Shown in pieces: positions 23,863-31,747 of a stretch of DNA of 35,880 nucleotides. The notes below the pieces were generated by a model. That model had not been told where the DNA came from and did not search any database. It saw nothing but the letters and a program-made list of their open reading frames with translations. The translations under genes were made by a program, and so were the position numbers. The DNA comes from Stenotrophomonas sp. (GTDB lineage: Bacteria > Pseudomonadota > Gammaproteobacteria > Xanthomonadales > Xanthomonadaceae), in assembly GCA_003525885.1 (NCBI GenBank), contig DQIG01000288.1, positions 13,197-49,076 on the forward strand. Reading direction: 5' to 3'. Position 1 is the first letter of the stretch. Each line of letters starts with the position of its first letter.

Positions 23863-25284
23863 ATGCGTCGCCGCGTCCTTGCCATCGCATCCTCCCTCGC
23901 CCTGCTGGCCGCACCGGCCTTCGCGGCGCCGCACACCACCACCCTGCCCCCGGCGTCGCTGGCCACCGCCGCACAGCTGCGCGACCAGGCGCTGGCCGAC
24001 GACACCGGCTGGAAGGTCGTCGAATCGCTCACCACCGAGATCGGCCCGCGCATCGCCGGCGGCGAAGCCGACGCCCGCGCCGTGGCCTGGGCCGAAGCCA
24101 AGTTCAAGGCCCTGGGCTTCGACAAGGTGTGGAAGGAACCAGTGACCTTCCCGAAGTGGGAGCGCCGCAGTGAACACGCCGCCGTGACCGGCAAGAACCC
24201 GCAGCCGCTGCAGATCACCGCACTGGGCGGCAGCCCGGGCGGCACGGTGGAAGCCGAAGTGGTGCGCTTCGCCGACCTGGCCGCGCTGCAGGCCGCACCG
24301 GCGGGCTCGCTGAAGGGCAAGATCGCCTTTGTCGATTACCAGATGCTGCCCTTCCGCGATGGCCGCGATTACGGCCGCGGCGGTGCGATCCGCAGCAAGG
24401 GCCCGTCCGAAGCGATCCGCAAGGGCGCGGTCGGATTCCTGATGCGCTCGGCCGGTACCGACTCGCACCGCGTGCCGCACACCGGCATCACTCGTTTCGA
24501 TGACGGCCTGACCCCGGTGCCGTCGGCCGCGCTGTCGGTGCCCGATGCCGACCAGCTGGCGCGCCTGCTGGCGCGCGGCAGCACCACAGTGAAGGTGGCG
24601 CTGGATTGCGGCTGGGATGGCACGGCCACCTCGTACAACGTGATCGGCGAGATCACCGGCCGCAGCCTGCCGAAGGAAGTGGTGGTGATCGGTGGTCACC
24701 TGGATTCATGGGACCTGGGCACCGGCGCGGTGGATGACGGCGCGGGCGTGGGCATCACCATGGCCGCCGGCCACCTGATCGGCCAGCTCAAGCAGGCACC
24801 GAAGCGCACCATCCGCGTGATCGCCTTCGCCAACGAGGAACAGGGCCTGTATGGCGGCAAGGCCTATGCCGAAGCGCACGCGAAGGACGTGGCCCTGCAC
24901 CAGCTGGCCGCCGAGAGCGACTTCGGCGCAGGCCGCATCTACGCCTTCAATACCGGTTCGCCGAACCCGGAAGGCTCGCGCGAAGCGACGAAGCAGATTG
25001 CCGAAGTGATGAAGCCGCTGGGCATCGAATACCAGGCCGAGAAGGGTGGCCCGGGCCCGGACGTCGGCCCGCTGGCCGCCAAGGGCGGTGCGTGGGCGTG
25101 GCTGGCGCAGGATGGCTCGGACTACTTCCACCTGCACCACACCGCCGACGACACGCTGGACAAGATCGACCCGAAGGCACTGGCGCAGAACGTGGCCGCG
25201 TACAGCGTGTTCGCGTACCTGGCGGCGGAAGCTGACGGCAGCTTCGGAAGCGAAGCCAAGGCGACCACGCCGCCGAACGAATGA
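23863..25284 (+). CDS. Secreted M28-family zinc aminopeptidase
   Basis: The gene encodes 473 residues from ATG 23863, with GGAG 6 nt upstream. Signal peptide MRRRVLAIASSLALLAAPAFA is followed by a lid and a PA-like insert (about residues 120-255). The peptidase domain has GGHLDSWDLGTG (His279, Asp281), VDDGAG (Asp291, bridging both zincs), ANEEQGLYGG (Glu325 and Glu326), ESD near 353, and the last His at 425-426 (HLHHTADDTLD). The full dinuclear zinc set is therefore present, and it should remove N-terminal residues from peptides in the periplasm or outside the cell. It stands alone between terminators and repeats, convergent with the methyltransferase gene. Confidence 0.9.
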   Translation: MRRRVLAIASSLALLAAPAFAAPHTTTLPPASLATAAQLRDQALADDTGWKVVESLTTEIGPRIAGGEADARAVAWAEAKFKALGFDKVWKEPVTFPKWERRSEHAAVTGKNPQPLQITALGGSPGGTVEAEVVRFADLAALQAAPAGSLKGKIAFVDYQMLPFRDGRDYGRGGAIRSKGPSEAIRKGAVGFLMRSAGTDSHRVPHTGITRFDDGLTPVPSAALSVPDADQLARLLARGSTTVKVALDCGWDGTATSYNVIGEITGRSLPKEVVVIGGHLDSWDLGTGAVDDGAGVGITMAAGHLIGQLKQAPKRTIRVIAFANEEQGLYGGKAYAEAHAKDVALHQLAAESDFGAGRIYAFNTGSPNPEGSREATKQIAEVMKPLGIEYQAEKGGPGPDVGPLAAKGGAWAWLAQDGSDYFHLHHTADDTLDKIDPKALAQNVAAYSVFAYLAAEADGSFGSEAKATTPPNE

Positions 25285-25288
25285 TGCG

Positions 25289-25450
25289 GTAGCGCCGGGC
25301 CATGCCCGGCGAGCGCAGCGGGAGCGATGCGAACCAAGGTTCGCACCCACCACGGCAGATCCCGCATCGGTAGCGCCGGGCCATGCCCGGCGAGCGCAGC
25401 GGGAGCGGTGCGAACCAAGGTTCGCACCCACCACGGCAGATTCTGCAGCG
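25289..25450. repeat. 81-bp tandem duplication, each unit with a SMAG
   Basis: Unit 1 is 25289-25369 and unit 2 is 25370-25450. Each opens with GTAG, then CGCCGGGC-CAT-GCCCGGCG. Each also has a second hairpin, TGCGAACC-AA-GGTTCGCA (25328-25345 in unit 1). The first 70 or so bases differ at one position (GCGATG versus GCGGTG); the last dozen diverge. It lies in the gap after the peptidase gene. Confidence 0.9.
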
Positions 25451-25460
25451 GGAACCGGAC

Positions 25461-25498
25461 GGGGTCAGAGCCCTCGCTCACGCGAGGGATCCGACCCC
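25461..25498. repeat. GGGGTC...GACCCC hairpin repeat, copy 1
   Basis: Two 17-nt arms with two mismatches surround a TCAC loop. It lies 11 nt past the stop of the minus-strand methyltransferase gene. It shares the frame GGGGTCAGAGCCC / GGGATCCGACCCC with the copy at 28556. Confidence 0.85.
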
Positions 25499-25508
25499 GC
25501 GCAAAGGT

Positions 25509-26342
25509 TCAATCGCGACGGCTGGCCCACTGCGCCAGCAGCACCGCCGTGGCCGAGGCCACGTTCAGGCTCTCCACCGCGCCGCTGCCGGGAATCGAGA
25601 CCTGCAGGTCGCACGCACCCGCCAGGCCGCGGTCCATGCCTTCGCCTTCGGCGCCCATCACATACACCAGCCGGTCCGGCAAGGATGCGCGGAATACGTC
25701 ATCCCCACCCTCCACCAGGGTCGCGGCCAGGCCGAAACCGGCGCTGCGCAGCTGCGCCATCGCCTGAGCGGTCTCCGGCAGCTGCACCAGCGGCACTGCT
25801 TCGGCACCGCCCTCGGCCACGCGCGCGGCGGCACCGGACAGCGCCAGCGTGCTGCCGGCCGGCAGCAGCAGCGCCTTGGCACCGAAGTGCGCGGCCGAGC
25901 GCAGGATCGCGCCGAGGTTGTGCGGGTTGCCCACGCCGTCCAGCCACAACGCCAGCGCCGGGCCGTCACCGACCTGCTCCAGCCACTGCGCCAGCGGCAG
26001 TGCCGGTGCGCGCAGCACATCGGCCACCACGCCTTCGTGATGGGTGGTGCCGGCAAGCTTGTTCAGGTCGCCGTCTTCAACCACGCGATACCCGACCCGG
26101 TTGGCCACGCACCACTTCAGCAGCGGCTGCAGGCGCGGAATGCGCGCCTCCAGCAGGTACAGCTTGCGCAGCGCCTGCGGCCGCGCTTCGAACGCGGCCA
26201 GCACGGCATTCAGGCCATACAGGCGCAGCTCGTCGCTGCCACCGCGCCCACCACCGCCCGTGGCCGGCGCCTCCGGACGCGGCAACGGCGTTGCGCGCGG
26301 CGGACGGGCGGACGGGCGGCGGTTGTTCCAAGGGTTGTTCAC
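25509..26342 (-). CDS. TrmH/SpoU-family RNA 2'-O-methyltransferase
   Basis: The gene encodes 277 residues, starting with GTG at 26342. The first ~40 residues are Pro/Arg/Gly-rich and low-complexity. The substrate-binding N-domain (LRLYGLNAVLAAFEARPQAL) begins near residue 39. The SPOUT domain carries all three motifs: DGVGNPHNLGAILRSA, YVMGAEGEGM and IPGSGAVESLNVASATAVLL, which form the knotted S-adenosylmethionine pocket. It resembles E. coli YfiF more than RlmB, and the RNA target is not predictable. The start directly abuts the TAA of the symporter gene (0 nt), with GGAG about 10 nt upstream inside that gene, so the two are probably translated from one mRNA. Confidence 0.88.
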   Translation of the reverse strand: MNNPWNNRRPSARPPRATPLPRPEAPATGGGGRGGSDELRLYGLNAVLAAFEARPQALRKLYLLEARIPRLQPLLKWCVANRVGYRVVEDGDLNKLAGTTHHEGVVADVLRAPALPLAQWLEQVGDGPALALWLDGVGNPHNLGAILRSAAHFGAKALLLPAGSTLALSGAAARVAEGGAEAVPLVQLPETAQAMAQLRSAGFGLAATLVEGGDDVFRASLPDRLVYVMGAEGEGMDRGLAGACDLQVSIPGSGAVESLNVASATAVLLAQWASRRD

Positions 26343-27854
26343 TTACACACTCTCCTGCTTGCGCTGGCGCCAGAAATCGGCGTTCTTGATGCCCAGGGCA
26401 TCAGGGTCGAACACCGGATCCAGACCCAGCTTCTTCTGTCGTTCGTAGTCACGCAGCGCCAGCATCGCCGGCTTCTGGATGATGAGGATGGCAATGATGT
26501 TCAGCCAGGCCATCAGGCCGACGCCGATGTCACCCAGCGCCCAGGCCAGGGTCGCATTATGGAACGCACCGAACACCACCATTCCGATGATGCCCAGGCG
26601 CAGCACCAGCACGGTCAGCGGGCGCTTCTTGTTGTGGTTCACATAGCTGAGATTGGTCTCGGCCATGTAGTAGTACGCCATGATGGTGGTGAAGGCGAAG
26701 AAGAAGATGGCGATGGACACGAACGCCGAACCCCAGCCCGGCAACACGGCTTCCACACCGGCCTGGGCGTAGCCCGCGCCTTCCGGAATACCGGCCAGGC
26801 CCTGGAAGATCGGCGGCGCGCTGGCGCCTGCCGCCGAGTACACGTTGTAGGTGCCGCTGGCCAGGATCAGGAACGCGGTGGCGGTGCACACCATCATGGT
26901 GTCGAAGTAGATCGCGAAGGCCTGCACGTAGCCCTGCTTGGCCGGGTGCGAGACTTCCGAGGCCGCCGCCGCATGCGGGCCCGAGCCCTGGCCGGCTTCG
27001 TTGGCATAGATGCCGCGCTTGATGCCCCACTCCACCGCCAGGCCCATCATCGCGCCGAACGCGGCGTGGGTGCCGAAGGCGCTGCTGAAGATGATGTTGA
27101 ACATCTCCGGCACGCGGTCGTAGTTGATGATCATGATGATGATGGCCATCAGGATGAAGCCGGCGGCCATGAACGGCACTACCACTTCAGCGAAGTTGGC
27201 AATGCGCTTGACGCCGCCGAAGATCACCACGCCCAGCAGCAGCGCGACCACGATGCCGATGCCCAGCTTCAGCGCCTGCACCGATTCCATGCCGAAGGCC
27301 TGGCCATCGAGCGGGCCGCACAGCGCGGTGCCGCGGCAGGCGTTGATGATGCTGTCGGCGATGGCGTTGGCCTGCACGCCCGGCATCAGGAAGCCGGCGG
27401 CGATGATCGTGGCGAAGGCGAAGGCCAGCGCGTACCACTTCAGGCCCATGGCCTTTTCGATGTAGTACGCCGGGCCACCGCGATAGCGGCCTTCGGCATC
27501 CTTGGTCTTGTAGATCTGCGCCAGGGTGCATTCCACGTACGAGGTGGACGCGCCGAGGAAGCCCATCACCCACATCCAGAAGATCGCACCGGGACCGCCG
27601 AAGGCGATGGCGGTGGCCACGCCGGCGATGTTGCCGATACCCATGCGGCCGGCCATCGACATGGCCAGCGCCTGGAACGAGGACACGCCAGCGTCGGATT
27701 TCTCTCCCTTGACGGTGAGGCGGCACATCTCGAAGAAGCCGCGGATCTGCATGAAGCGCGTGCGCAGGCTGAAGAACAGGCCGGCGCCCAGGCACACGAA
27801 GATCAGTGCCTTGCTCCAGATGATGCTGTTGATGAAGTGTACGGTTGCTTCCAC
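26343..27854 (-). CDS. Alanine/glycine:cation symporter (AGCS family)
   Basis: The gene encodes 503 residues from GTG 27854 (MEATVHFINSIIWSKALIFV), with GGAGAGA upstream. The open frame continues further upstream through repeat DNA, but that part does not look like protein. There are about 10-11 membrane segments. Family features are SMAGRMGIGNIAGVATAIAF, GGPGAIFWMWVMGFLG and the conserved YANEAGQGSGPHAAAASEV. Members import alanine or glycine with Na+ or H+ across the inner membrane. It is the likely first gene of a pair with the downstream RNA methyltransferase. No functional link between the two is known to me. Confidence 0.93.
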   Translation of the reverse strand: MEATVHFINSIIWSKALIFVCLGAGLFFSLRTRFMQIRGFFEMCRLTVKGEKSDAGVSSFQALAMSMAGRMGIGNIAGVATAIAFGGPGAIFWMWVMGFLGASTSYVECTLAQIYKTKDAEGRYRGGPAYYIEKAMGLKWYALAFAFATIIAAGFLMPGVQANAIADSIINACRGTALCGPLDGQAFGMESVQALKLGIGIVVALLLGVVIFGGVKRIANFAEVVVPFMAAGFILMAIIIMIINYDRVPEMFNIIFSSAFGTHAAFGAMMGLAVEWGIKRGIYANEAGQGSGPHAAAASEVSHPAKQGYVQAFAIYFDTMMVCTATAFLILASGTYNVYSAAGASAPPIFQGLAGIPEGAGYAQAGVEAVLPGWGSAFVSIAIFFFAFTTIMAYYYMAETNLSYVNHNKKRPLTVLVLRLGIIGMVVFGAFHNATLAWALGDIGVGLMAWLNIIAILIIQKPAMLALRDYERQKKLGLDPVFDPDALGIKNADFWRQRKQESV

Positions 27855-27985
27855 GCGCGCTCTCTCCAGTCGGCGGGTTGTAAGGACGTCCCGTCGGCTG
27901 GAGGGGACCGGTCGATTCTCCCTGATCGAAGGCCGCTGCGGTAGCGCCATTGGTCGCGCCGGGCCATGCCTGGAGAACGGAGAAA

Positions 27986-28024
27986 GGGTCAGACCCCTTT
28001 TCCAGTGGAAAAGGGATCTGACCC
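27986..28024. repeat. GGGTC...GACCC hairpin repeat, copy 2
   Basis: Two 18-nt arms with one mismatch surround an AGT loop. The edge is 8 nt past the stop of the minus-strand acetyltransferase gene. A degenerate SMAG (GTAGCGCC... then GCGCCGGGCCATGCCTGG, about 27942-27973) lies next to it, in front of the symporter gene. Confidence 0.85.
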
Positions 28025-28032
28025 CGGGCCAT

Positions 28033-28629
28033 TCAGGGCAGCTGGGTGCGCACCCGGGCGAAAAGGCGAAGGTCGTGCAGCACGCCGCGCTTGTAGACCG
28101 CGCAGCGCTCCACGCCCTCCTCCTGGAAGCCGTTCTTTTCCAGCACCCGCGCCGAGCCGAGGTTGAAGTCGACCACCGTGGCCTGCAGCCTGAACAGGCG
28201 CAGCTCATCCATCACCCACGGCGCGAACAGGCCGACCACGCGGGTCATCAGGCCCTGGCCCCAGTGGGCCTGGCCCAGCCAGTAGCCCAGTTCGGCGGTG
28301 TGCCCACGCTCTGCCCCGCCCTGCTGGGCACCGACGCTGCCGCAGGTCTGGCCGTCGATCTCGATGGCCAGGCTCAGGGTGCCGGGGGCCAGTACGCGGC
28401 CAGCGAGGAAGGCCTCGCCGTCTTCGCGCGTGTAGGGGTACGGGAAGCGGTCGCGCAGGCCACGCGATACGTCGGGGTCGTTGGCGTGGCGCAGCAGGGA
28501 TTCGAGGTCGTCGGAGCGCCAGGGGCGAAGTTGGAAGCCGTCGCCTTGCAGTGGTGGGGTCAGAGCCCTTTCCCGTTGGGAAAGGGATCCGACCCCTGAT
28601 CCGACCTCGTCGGCGCGGTGGTCAGGCAT
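28033..28629 (-). CDS. GNAT-family N-acetyltransferase (RimJ/RimL-like)
   Basis: The gene encodes 198 residues. The GNAT core starts near residue 31 with FQLRPWRSDDLESLLRHAND. The acetyl-CoA-binding region ELGYWLGQAHWGQGLMTRVV and the C-terminal NLGSARVLEKNGFQEEGVER are typical of RimJ/RimL proteins. The substrate is unknown. ATG 28629 overlaps the RND pump stop by 8 nt and is the only ATG/GTG/TTG start before the core. Residues 12-25 are encoded by a palindromic repeat (28556-28596), so either the repeat is translated or a non-standard start such as CTG is used. It is the third gene of the adaptor-pump-acetyltransferase string. Confidence 0.82.
   Translation of the reverse strand: MPDHRADEVGSGVGSLSQRERALTPPLQGDGFQLRPWRSDDLESLLRHANDPDVSRGLRDRFPYPYTREDGEAFLAGRVLAPGTLSLAIEIDGQTCGSVGAQQGGAERGHTAELGYWLGQAHWGQGLMTRVVGLFAPWVMDELRLFRLQATVVDFNLGSARVLEKNGFQEEGVERCAVYKRGVLHDLRLFARVRTQLP
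28556..28596. repeat. GGGGTC...GACCCC hairpin repeat, copy 3, inside an ORF
   Basis: Two 19-nt arms with two mismatches surround a GTT loop. Measured from the pump gene it begins 26 nt after that stop, like other copies at gene 3' ends. It also lies in frame within the acetyltransferase reading frame. Confidence 0.88.
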
Positions 28630-31600
28630 GACCGCCCACCGAGGGCGACTCGGCTTCCTGCTTCTCCAGTTCGCGCTTCACCGCTTCCGGCGAACGGGTG
28701 TACGGGGCCAGCCGCGCGTAGAACGCCGGCACCACGAACAGCGACAGGAACGTCGAGAGGGTCACGCCGAAGATGATCACGATGCCGATCGTGCCACGAC
28801 TGGCCGAACCGGGGCCACCGGCCACCACCAGCGGAATGGCGCCAACCACGGTGGCGATCGAGGTCATCAGGATCGGGCGCAGGCGCACCATCGCCGATTC
28901 GATGATCGCCTCGCGCACGCTGCGCCCATCGTCGCGCAGCTGGTTGGCGAATTCGACAATGAGGATGCCGTTCTTCGCGGCCAGGCCGACCAGCATCACG
29001 ATGCCGATCTGGCTGAACAGGTTCACCGTACCGCCACTCACCCACAATCCGACCAGCGCGCCGAGCACGCCCAGCGGCACGGTCAGCATGATGGTGAGCG
29101 GATGGATGAAGCTCTCGAACTGCGCGGCCAGCACCAGGTAGACCACCAGCAGGGCCATGGCGAAGGTGAGCAGCACCGCGCCACCAGCGCTTTGGTACTC
29201 GCGCGATTCACCCTTCCAGTTCACCTGCGCGTACTGCGGCAGTTCTTCCTGGGCCACGTTCTGTGCCCAGGCAATGGCTTCGCCGAGCGGATAGCCCGGC
29301 GCCAGGCCGGCACTGATGGTGATCGAACGCAGCCGGTTGAAGCGGTTCAGGGTGCCGGCCTCGGCCACTTCACTCAGCGTGACCAGGTTGGACAGCGGCA
29401 CCAGCTCGCCGGAGGTGGCGCGCACGCGGATCGCGGCCAGGTCGGCCGGGCTGGCGCGGCCGTCACGCCCGGCCTGCACCAGCACGTCGTACTCCTCGCC
29501 GTTGTCGACGAAGGTGGTGACGCGGCGCGAGCCCATCATGGTTTCCAGCGCCGAACCGATCGCGGTGACCGGCACGCCGAGATCGGCCGCACGCTGGCGG
29601 TCGATGTTCACCCGCATCTGCGGCCGGGTTTCCTTGTAGTCCGAGTCCGGGCCGACCAGGCCGGGGTTGTCGGCCATGCGCAGCAGGATACGGTCGCGCC
29701 ACTGCGCGATCTCTGCATATTCCGGGCCACCCAGCACGATCTGGAATGGCTGGCCGCCACTGCGCACCAGGCCGCCACCGACCTGGGTACGCACGCGCAC
29801 GCCACGGATGGTGTTCAGTTCCTTCTGCAGTTCGTTGGCCACGTCCGGGGTGGCCTCGCTGCGCTGGCGCCACGGTTGCAGGAAGATGCTGACGCGGCCG
29901 GTGTGCATCTCTTCGCTGGCACCGAAGCCACCGGGCACGCGCGGGTTGGCACGCACGATCGGCTTGTCCGGGCCGACATGCGGCGCCAGCAGCGCTTCCA
30001 CCTGCTGCACCTGCTGCACGGTGTAGTCGTAGCCGGCGCCTTCCGGGCCGTCGATCATGATCTGGAACGAACCACGGTCTTCGGCAGGCGCAAGCTCCGA
30101 CGGCAGCAGCTTGAGCAGGCCCCAGCTGGCGGCCAGCGCGGCCACCATCACCAGCAGGTAGATCCAGGTGCGGTCGACATGGTGGTCGAGCACGCGGCCA
30201 TAGGCACCCGCCAGGCGTTCCAGGTTGCGGTTGATGAAGCCGTGCAGGCCCCGCGGTGCCTGCCCGGTGTGCGGCTTGAGCAGTTTGGAGGCCATCATCG
30301 GCGTCAGTGTGAGTGCCACGAACGCGGACAACGCCACCGCTGCCGCCAGCGCCACCGCCAGTTCGCGGAACAGGCGCCCGGTGTTGCCTTCCAGGAATCC
30401 AACCGGCAGGAACACCGCCACCAGCACGGCGGTGGTGGCGATCACCGCGAAGGCAACCTGTGCGGTGCCGCGCTTGGAGGCCACCAGCGGTGGTTCGCCC
30501 AGGTCGATGCGGCGCTGCACGTTCTCCACCACCACGATCGCATCGTCCACCACCAGGCCGATGCACAGCACCAGCGCCAGCAGGGTCAGCAGGTTGATCG
30601 AGAAATCGAACGCATACAGCGCGATGAACGCCGCCACCAGGCACACAGGCACGGTCACCGCTGGAATCAACGCGGCGCGGAAACTGCCGAGGAACAGCCA
30701 GATCACTGCCAGCACCAGGATCATCGCTTCCACCAGCGTGGCGTAGACGCGGTCCACGGCGGCTTCGATGAATGTGGTGTTGTCGAAGGCGACGAAGATC
30801 TGCGTGCCCTTGGGCAGTGTCAGCGCCACCCGCTCGGCTTCAGCGCGCGCGGTACGCGCAACGTCCAGCGAGTTGGCGGTGGAGGTCTTGACGATGCCCA
30901 GGCCGATGCCCGGCTCGCCGTTGCTGCGGTAGTACGCGCGGCGTTCGGCCGAGGCCAGCTCGATCTTCGCCACGTCACCCATGCGCACCACGTAACCGTC
31001 GCGCCCCTTGCCCAGCGGGATGGTCGCGAAGTCTTCGGGCTTGATGTAGTTACGCTCCACGCGCAGGGTGAAATCGCGGTCGGTCGACTCGATGCGGCCG
31101 GCCGGCAGTTCCACGTTCTCGTTGCGCAGCGCGGTTTCCACGTCGCCGGTGGTCAGGCCGCGTGCGGCCAGTTGGTCACGGTCCAGCCAGATGCGCATCG
31201 CATAGCGCTGGCGGCCGCCGATGCGGACCTGGGCCACGCCATCGAGGCTGGAAAAGCGATCGACCACGTAGCGGTCGGCGTAGTCGCTCAGCTCCAGCGT
31301 GTCCATGGTCGAGGAGACCATGTTGAACCAGATGATCGGGTCGGCATCGCTTTCGACCTTGGCGATTTCCGGCGGCCGCGCTTCTTCCGGCATACGGTCG
31401 GCAACGCGGCTGACCGCATCACGCACATCGTTGGCCGCCGCTTCGATATCGCGGTTGGAGGTGAACTCGATGCTGACCTGCGAGCGGCCGTTGGTGCTGC
31501 GCGCGTTGATGGTGTCGATGCCCTCGATGCCGGCCAGCGCGTCTTCCAGCACCTGGGTGATGCGGCTTTCGATCACCGCTGCCGAAGCACCGGTGTAATC

Positions 31601-31747
31601 CACCGACACCGAAACAATCGGCGGGTCGATGGCCGGCAGTTCGCGCAGTGTCAGGCGGGTGAAGGACATCACGCCCAGCACCAGCAGCAACAGGCTCATC
31701 ACCACGGCGAACACCGGCCGCTGGATGGAGATGTCGGACAGCTTCAT
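28622..31747 (-). CDS. RND multidrug efflux pump, inner-membrane transporter
   Basis: The gene encodes 1041 residues of the HAE1 family. It begins MKLSDISIQRPVFAVVMSLL, the standard first helix. Proton-relay acidic residues are Asp401 and Asp402 in GLVVDDAIVVVENV. The matching Lys is in VGLAAKNGILIVEFANQLRD, and a Thr-containing segment (LMTSIATVVGAIPLV) is on TM11. Two large periplasmic loops follow TM1 and TM7. It exports hydrophobic drugs or metabolites with proton influx as a trimer. ATG overlaps the adaptor stop by 4 nt. No outer-membrane factor gene is present, so it must borrow a TolC-like channel. I do not assign a sme name. Confidence 0.95.
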   Translation of the reverse strand: MKLSDISIQRPVFAVVMSLLLLVLGVMSFTRLTLRELPAIDPPIVSVSVDYTGASAAVIESRITQVLEDALAGIEGIDTINARSTNGRSQVSIEFTSNRDIEAAANDVRDAVSRVADRMPEEARPPEIAKVESDADPIIWFNMVSSTMDTLELSDYADRYVVDRFSSLDGVAQVRIGGRQRYAMRIWLDRDQLAARGLTTGDVETALRNENVELPAGRIESTDRDFTLRVERNYIKPEDFATIPLGKGRDGYVVRMGDVAKIELASAERRAYYRSNGEPGIGLGIVKTSTANSLDVARTARAEAERVALTLPKGTQIFVAFDNTTFIEAAVDRVYATLVEAMILVLAVIWLFLGSFRAALIPAVTVPVCLVAAFIALYAFDFSINLLTLLALVLCIGLVVDDAIVVVENVQRRIDLGEPPLVASKRGTAQVAFAVIATTAVLVAVFLPVGFLEGNTGRLFRELAVALAAAVALSAFVALTLTPMMASKLLKPHTGQAPRGLHGFINRNLERLAGAYGRVLDHHVDRTWIYLLVMVAALAASWGLLKLLPSELAPAEDRGSFQIMIDGPEGAGYDYTVQQVQQVEALLAPHVGPDKPIVRANPRVPGGFGASEEMHTGRVSIFLQPWRQRSEATPDVANELQKELNTIRGVRVRTQVGGGLVRSGGQPFQIVLGGPEYAEIAQWRDRILLRMADNPGLVGPDSDYKETRPQMRVNIDRQRAADLGVPVTAIGSALETMMGSRRVTTFVDNGEEYDVLVQAGRDGRASPADLAAIRVRATSGELVPLSNLVTLSEVAEAGTLNRFNRLRSITISAGLAPGYPLGEAIAWAQNVAQEELPQYAQVNWKGESREYQSAGGAVLLTFAMALLVVYLVLAAQFESFIHPLTIMLTVPLGVLGALVGLWVSGGTVNLFSQIGIVMLVGLAAKNGILIVEFANQLRDDGRSVREAIIESAMVRLRPILMTSIATVVGAIPLVVAGGPGSASRGTIGIVIIFGVTLSTFLSLFVVPAFYARLAPYTRSPEAVKRELEKQEAESPSVGGHA

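Noticed and set aside
25383..27944. Long plus-strand open frame (853 codons) opposite the methyltransferase and symporter genes
   Set aside because: It is rich in His, Gln, Gly and Arg, has no domain, and is the antisense shadow of two clear minus-strand genes in GC-rich DNA.
27855..28208. Upstream extension of the symporter gene
   Set aside because: It passes through a degenerate SMAG, a hairpin repeat and the 3' end of the acetyltransferase gene; GTG 27854 has a ribosome-binding site and matches the family N-terminus.
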